Below, one piece after another: positions 4,820 through 8,050 of a stretch of DNA of 8,050 bases. Positions within the stretch are counted from its first letter, which is position 1; each line of letters starts with the position of its first letter. The notes below the pieces were generated by a model. That model was not told the DNA's origin, searched no databases, and worked only from the letters and a program-made list of their open reading frames with translations. The stretch covers positions 1 through 8,050 of the forward strand of contig JABUSI010000043.1 of NCBI GenBank assembly GCA_021442745.1, read 5' to 3'. A program made the translations under genes and the position numbers. The stretch is from Erysipelotrichaceae bacterium. Its GTDB lineage: Bacteria > Bacillota_I > Bacilli_A > Erysipelotrichales > Erysipelotrichaceae.

Positions 4820-6961
4820 ATGAAAGAAAGCATTATCGGATTATTGCGTTCTCACGGTCAGAAACCAACAACGATTCAGCAGATCAAAGATGCTCTTCGT
4901 ATTAACGATAAAGACTCTTTCACGCAGATGATGAAAACCATCAATCTGTTGGAAGAGGAAACGGTCATCGTACCGGTGAAGGAAGACAGTTTCTGTTTGC
5001 TGGAGTATTCCGAGTGTATGATCGGAACACTGCGGATCAATAAAAAAGGATTCGGGTTTGTGGACGGAGAGAACGAAAGCGTCTACATCAACGAACGGAA
5101 TCTTCATTCTGCCATGGATCAGGATGAAGTATTGGTACAGGTAAAAACCACTCCCTACGGGGATAAAGAAGGAATCATCCTCCGGGTCTTATCCAACCGG
5201 TTATCCGCCATTGTCGGCAATATCCGTTTCAGAAACGGAAAGCCGGTGTTTTATCCGGACAAGGAAAACCTGAAACAACACATCCGGATTACGAATCTGA
5301 AAGACTTTACCCTGGTTGACGGACATAAGGTTGTCTTATCCATTCAAAGTTACGGTTCCACGTTAACGTGCCGGATTGACCGTATTTTAGGCCACGTCAA
5401 TGACCCGGGTGTGGACATCGAAGGCATTCTGACGGAACATTCCATCCCTTTGGAATTCCCTGAGGAAGTACTGGAAGAAGCGAATAGTATCGATCCGAAA
5501 ATCACACTGGAAGAATACAAAAAACGTACGGACTTAACGAAGCGTACGATTATTACCATTGACGGTGACGATGCCAAAGACCTGGACGATGCCATCAGCA
5601 TTACGAAAACCGGACACAAATACCGTCTGGGTGTTCACATTGCCGATGTATCGTATTACGTACGGGAAGGACAGCCGTTAGACAAGGAAGCGTACAACCG
5701 TTCCACGTCCGTCTACGTGACGGACCGGGTCGTACCGATGTTACCGCATGCGTTATGCAACGGCATCTGTTCCTTGAATCCCAACGAACCGCGGTTAACC
5801 ATTACGTGTGAAATGGACATTGAAGAAAACGGTACCGTCTCCAATTATCAGATTTATCCGTCCGTCATTCGCTCCAGAGAACGGATGACCTATCGCAACG
5901 TCAACCGGATTCTCGATGGCGACGAAACGCTCATCCGGAAATACCGGCACATTTACAGTGACCTGCAACTGATGGCCGATTGCAGCGAACGGATCCGGAA
6001 GCACCGGTTTGAAAACGGAGCCATGGATTTTGATCGTGAAGAATCCGAAATCGTTCTGAACGAAAAAGGAAAAGTCGTCGACATCAAACCGCGTGAACGG
6101 TTCTTTGCCGAACGGATGATTGAAGACTTTATGGTCTGTGCCAACGAAACGGTAGCCCGCCATATGAAATGGATGGAATATCCGTGTTTATACCGGATTC
6201 ACGAACAACCGCCCGTCAAAAAGATGAGAGAGTTTGTACGGGTTGCAACCATCATGGGTTATCCATGGAAAGGAAACATTCAGGAAGTCTATCCGAAACA
6301 ATTGCAGAATATGCTGGAAGATGCGAAAGATACCGAAGCATTTCCGGTCATCTCCTCATGGATGTTACGCAGCATGTCCAAGGCAAAATACGACCCGAAC
6401 TGTATCGGACATTTCGGACTCGGATTGCAGGAATATCTGCATTTTACTTCTCCGATCCGAAGATACCCGGATTTAATCGTCCACCGGATGTTACGGAAAT
6501 ATTTCTTCGGACAATGTCTGGATCTCGATGCCATGAAAGAAGATCAGCTGAAAATGGAAGACTATGCCAGACAGACTTCCGGCCGCGAACGGGATGCGGT
6601 GGAATGCGAACGGGATGTGGATGATATGAAGAAAGCGGAATACATGGAATCCCATGTCGGACAGGTCTTTTCCGGTATCATCAGCGGAATCACCGGTTTC
6701 GGACTGTTTGTGACGTTACCGAATACCGTCGAAGGACTGGCTCACGTCAACGATATGACGGATGACTACTACAAATTCAGCAGCGAATCGTTTATGATGA
6801 TTGGTGAAAGAACCGGAAGAAAATACCGGATCGGACAAACGGTGCAAGTCAAATGCATCGGAGCCAGCCGCTATACAAAATCCGTTGATTTTGTGATATT
6901 ACATAAGGAGGAACGTCAGCATGACAAAACTCATCGCCGAAAACCGAAAAGCAAGGCATGA
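4820..6961 (+). CDS. rnr: Ribonuclease R (RNB-family 3'-5' exoribonuclease)
   Basis: A 713-residue RNase R, a processive 3'-5' exonuclease that degrades structured RNA and, with tmRNA-SmpB, non-stop mRNA. Residues 1-60 form a winged-helix-like domain. Cold-shock domains follow (GTLRINKKGFGFV from 69, then about 125-195). The RNB catalytic domain spans roughly 235-565. TIDGDDAKDLDDA starts at 246, placing the metal-binding Asp residues at 248, 254, 256 and 257. HFTSPIRRYPDLIVHR at 541-556 carries the conserved active-site Arg. An S1 domain spans about 612-696. The C-terminal tail (HDKTHRRKPKSKA, 701-713) is basic but much shorter than the Lys-rich tail of E. coli. The start at 4820 follows AAGGAGGT. 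It is shorter than the B. subtilis and E. coli enzymes, but no domain is missing. It overlaps smpB by 41 nt. Confidence 0.97.
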   Translation: MKESIIGLLRSHGQKPTTIQQIKDALRINDKDSFTQMMKTINLLEEETVIVPVKEDSFCLLEYSECMIGTLRINKKGFGFVDGENESVYINERNLHSAMDQDEVLVQVKTTPYGDKEGIILRVLSNRLSAIVGNIRFRNGKPVFYPDKENLKQHIRITNLKDFTLVDGHKVVLSIQSYGSTLTCRIDRILGHVNDPGVDIEGILTEHSIPLEFPEEVLEEANSIDPKITLEEYKKRTDLTKRTIITIDGDDAKDLDDAISITKTGHKYRLGVHIADVSYYVREGQPLDKEAYNRSTSVYVTDRVVPMLPHALCNGICSLNPNEPRLTITCEMDIEENGTVSNYQIYPSVIRSRERMTYRNVNRILDGDETLIRKYRHIYSDLQLMADCSERIRKHRFENGAMDFDREESEIVLNEKGKVVDIKPRERFFAERMIEDFMVCANETVARHMKWMEYPCLYRIHEQPPVKKMREFVRVATIMGYPWKGNIQEVYPKQLQNMLEDAKDTEAFPVISSWMLRSMSKAKYDPNCIGHFGLGLQEYLHFTSPIRRYPDLIVHRMLRKYFFGQCLDLDAMKEDQLKMEDYARQTSGRERDAVECERDVDDMKKAEYMESHVGQVFSGIISGITGFGLFVTLPNTVEGLAHVNDMTDDYYKFSSESFMMIGERTGRKYRIGQTVQVKCIGASRYTKSVDFVILHKEERQHDKTHRRKPKSKA

Positions 6962-7370
6962 ATATTTCCTGGAAGAATTCATCGAAGCCGGTATCGTCTT
7001 AACCGGAACCGAAATCAAATCCATCCGGAAAGGACACGTACAGTTCCGTGATGCCTATATAGAATTTCAAAAACAGGAAGCGTTTATCCGCGATATGCAC
7101 ATCGCAGCCTATGACCACGGGAATATCTTCAACCATGACGAAACGCGCGTCAGAAAGCTTCTTTTGCATAAGCATGAGATTCTGCGATTAGCCCAGAAGG
7201 TACAGGTCAAAGGATACACCGTAGTACCAACCAGAATGTATCTGAAAGACGGCCGTGCCAAGCTGGAAATTGCCCTGGCAAAAGGTAAGGAACTTCACGA
7301 CAAGCGCGAAACCCTGAAAGAACGCGACGCCAAACGGGAAATCGAAAAGGCAATGAAAAATTACAGATAA
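6921..7370 (+). CDS. smpB: SsrA-binding protein SmpB
   Basis: A 149-residue SmpB, the essential protein partner of tmRNA. It binds the tRNA-like domain and mimics the missing codon-anticodon stem in the decoding centre. Family motifs are complete: IAENRKARHEYF at 5-16, GIVLTGTEIKSIRKG at 24-38, GYTVVPTRMYLKDGRAKLEI at 98-117, and the basic C-terminal tail LHDKRETLKERDAKREIEKAM from 125, which enters the empty mRNA channel. The start at 6921 is required by the conserved N terminus and lies inside the end of rnr, in another frame. Its ribosome site AAGGAGG (6905-6911) is formed by RNase R codons 696-698. Co-expression with RNase R by read-through from the secG promoter is expected. Its RNA partner ssrA is at the left end of this window. 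Confidence 0.97.
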   Translation: MTKLIAENRKARHEYFLEEFIEAGIVLTGTEIKSIRKGHVQFRDAYIEFQKQEAFIRDMHIAAYDHGNIFNHDETRVRKLLLHKHEILRLAQKVQVKGYTVVPTRMYLKDGRAKLEIALAKGKELHDKRETLKERDAKREIEKAMKNYR

Positions 7371-7371
7371 A

Positions 7372-7401
7372 AGAGATGGGATTTCCCATCTCTGTTTTTT
7401 T
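7372..7401. terminator. Bidirectional terminator between smpB and manA
   Basis: AGAGATGGG (7372-7380), loop ATTT and CCCATCTCT (7385-7393) form a perfect 9-bp stem. On the plus strand G and a run of seven T follow, ending the secG-rnr-smpB operon. On the minus strand the same hairpin is followed by TTTATC just after the manA stop codon, so it can end both convergent transcripts, more strongly for smpB. Confidence 0.9.
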
Positions 7402-8050
7402 ATACTCTGCTGATTACCAGTTCCACATTACCGGTTACGTGAATCATACCTTCTTCTGCCGGCACGAAATAACTTTCTCCCTGCGCAAACGGCACTTCTT
7501 CTCCATCCACGGTAAAGGTACCTTCCCCTTTGACGACAATAATACTGCGGAAACTGTCTTCTGTCATAACTACATCCGCTTCCCCGTGTACTTCATACAA
7601 TTCTTCCTTGAAATACTTGCACTCGGCAATCATCGTAACGGTTGCGCCGTGTTCTTCGTGCGGTTTTCCTGCCGGCTCCAAAGTATATTCAAACTTGTTC
7701 AGATTGCTGGCAAGAATACTCTTTTCAATGTGCAGCTGTCTCGGCTTGCCATCGGCACCCAGTCTTCCGTGATCGTAAATACGATACGTCGTATTGGAAT
7801 TCTGCTGTACTTCAATGATCACCGCACCGGTACACAACGCATGAATGGTACCGGATGCCACAAACAGTACGTCACCTTTCTTGACAGGTACCTTGTTCAG
7901 ACAATCCAGAATCTTGTTTTCTTCAATCGCTTTCCGGAATTCCTCTTTCGTCATATCCTTGTTTAATCCGTAATACAACGTGGTACCCGGATCGGCCTCC
8001 AATACGTACCATGCTTCCGTCTTTCCGTATTCCTTCTCCAGTTCCCATCC
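7400..8050 (-). CDS. manA: Mannose-6-phosphate isomerase, class I (partial, N terminus beyond the window)
   Basis: The visible 216 codons are the C-terminal part of a type I phosphomannose isomerase, a zinc enzyme that interconverts mannose-6-P and fructose-6-P. The frame stays open to the right edge. The first visible residues include GKTEAWYVLEADPGTTLYYG, the region holding the zinc-ligand Glu (codon 8015-8017). GDVLFVASGTIHAL follows, with the zinc-ligand His at 7841-7843. NTTYRIYDHGR is the conserved substrate-binding segment. The C-terminal half is a second cupin-like beta domain. Gram-positive enzymes are near 315 residues, so about 100 N-terminal residues, with the first two zinc ligands, lie outside. 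The TTG at 8000-8002 is an internal Leu codon, not a start. The gene is convergent with smpB, and its promoter is not visible. Confidence 0.95.
   Translation of the reverse strand, partial: GWELEKEYGKTEAWYVLEADPGTTLYYGLNKDMTKEEFRKAIEENKILDCLNKVPVKKGDVLFVASGTIHALCTGAVIIEVQQNSNTTYRIYDHGRLGADGKPRQLHIEKSILASNLNKFEYTLEPAGKPHEEHGATVTMIAECKYFKEELYEVHGEADVVMTEDSFRSIIVVKGEGTFTVDGEEVPFAQGESYFVPAEEGMIHVTGNVELVISRV

Noticed and set aside
7376..7966. Plus-strand frame of 196 codons opposite manA
   Set aside because: The minus strand encodes unmistakable phosphomannose isomerase motifs. The plus frame begins inside the smpB terminator, has no ribosome site and resembles nothing known.
7400..8002. Complete 200-residue ManA starting at TTG 8002
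   Set aside because: The frame continues to the window edge with conserved residues (GKTEAWYVL) encoded further upstream. The TTG is an internal Leu codon.
1..8050. Search for CRISPR arrays, insertion sequences, integrases, toxin-antitoxin pairs or defence genes
   Set aside because: No spaced direct repeats, inverted-repeat-bounded transposase, tRNA-borne attachment duplication or nuclease/toxin pair was found. tmRNA genes can host integration, but nothing here indicates an insertion at the visible end.

Overview
The window reads as a chromosomal housekeeping region from a low-to-mid GC Gram-positive bacterium (Bacillota). Strong AAGGAGG-type ribosome sites, TTGNNN/TATAAT promoters, compact hairpin plus U-tract terminators, and the secG-rnr-smpB order with ssrA close by all point that way. 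The Erysipelotrichia are a plausible class, but this is inferred from gene order and general style, not proven. I see no mobile element, CRISPR array, phage gene or recognisable defence system.

Layout, left to right. (1) 2-352, minus strand: complete ssrA (tmRNA), with an intact tRNA-like domain and a short tag frame reading GNRQFSFAA. (2) 353-414: divergent ssrA/acyP promoters whose -35 boxes abut. (3) 415-687, plus: acylphosphatase, apparently translated from a leaderless mRNA, with a terminator starting inside its stop codon. (4) 705-1181, minus: YbaK/EbsC-type Cys-tRNA(Pro) deacylase, convergent with acyP. (5) 1182-1283: a second pair of overlapping divergent promoters. (6) 1284-3783, plus: lemA and a DUF2207 membrane protein with a Gly-rich tail, separated by a strong terminator-like hairpin. 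(7) 3890-4420, plus: a 176-residue protein I cannot assign. (8) 4530-7370, plus: secG, rnr and smpB, with a terminator hairpin between secG and rnr and a 41-nt overlap of rnr and smpB. (9) 7400-8050, minus: the C-terminal two thirds of a class I mannose-6-phosphate isomerase, running off the right edge.

How the genes work together. ssrA, smpB and rnr make the trans-translation machinery: tmRNA with SmpB rescues stalled ribosomes and tags the nascent chain, and RNase R degrades the faulty mRNA. SmpB and RNase R are co-transcribed here, while the RNA lies about 6.6 kb away on the other strand, with unrelated small housekeeping genes in between. SecG belongs to the Sec translocon. LemA and DUF2207 proteins commonly occur as a membrane-associated pair of poorly known role. 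YbaK proofreads Cys-tRNA(Pro). AcyP hydrolyses acyl phosphates. ManA interconverts mannose-6-P and fructose-6-P.

The most noteworthy points are regulatory and architectural: two divergent promoter pairs in which both polymerases could not bind at once, a leaderless acyP, terminator hairpins set directly before the ribosome sites of downstream operon genes, an RNase R basic tail encoded entirely by the overlap with smpB, and an unusual SFAA-ending degradation tag. I do not see evidence for an undescribed multi-gene system.
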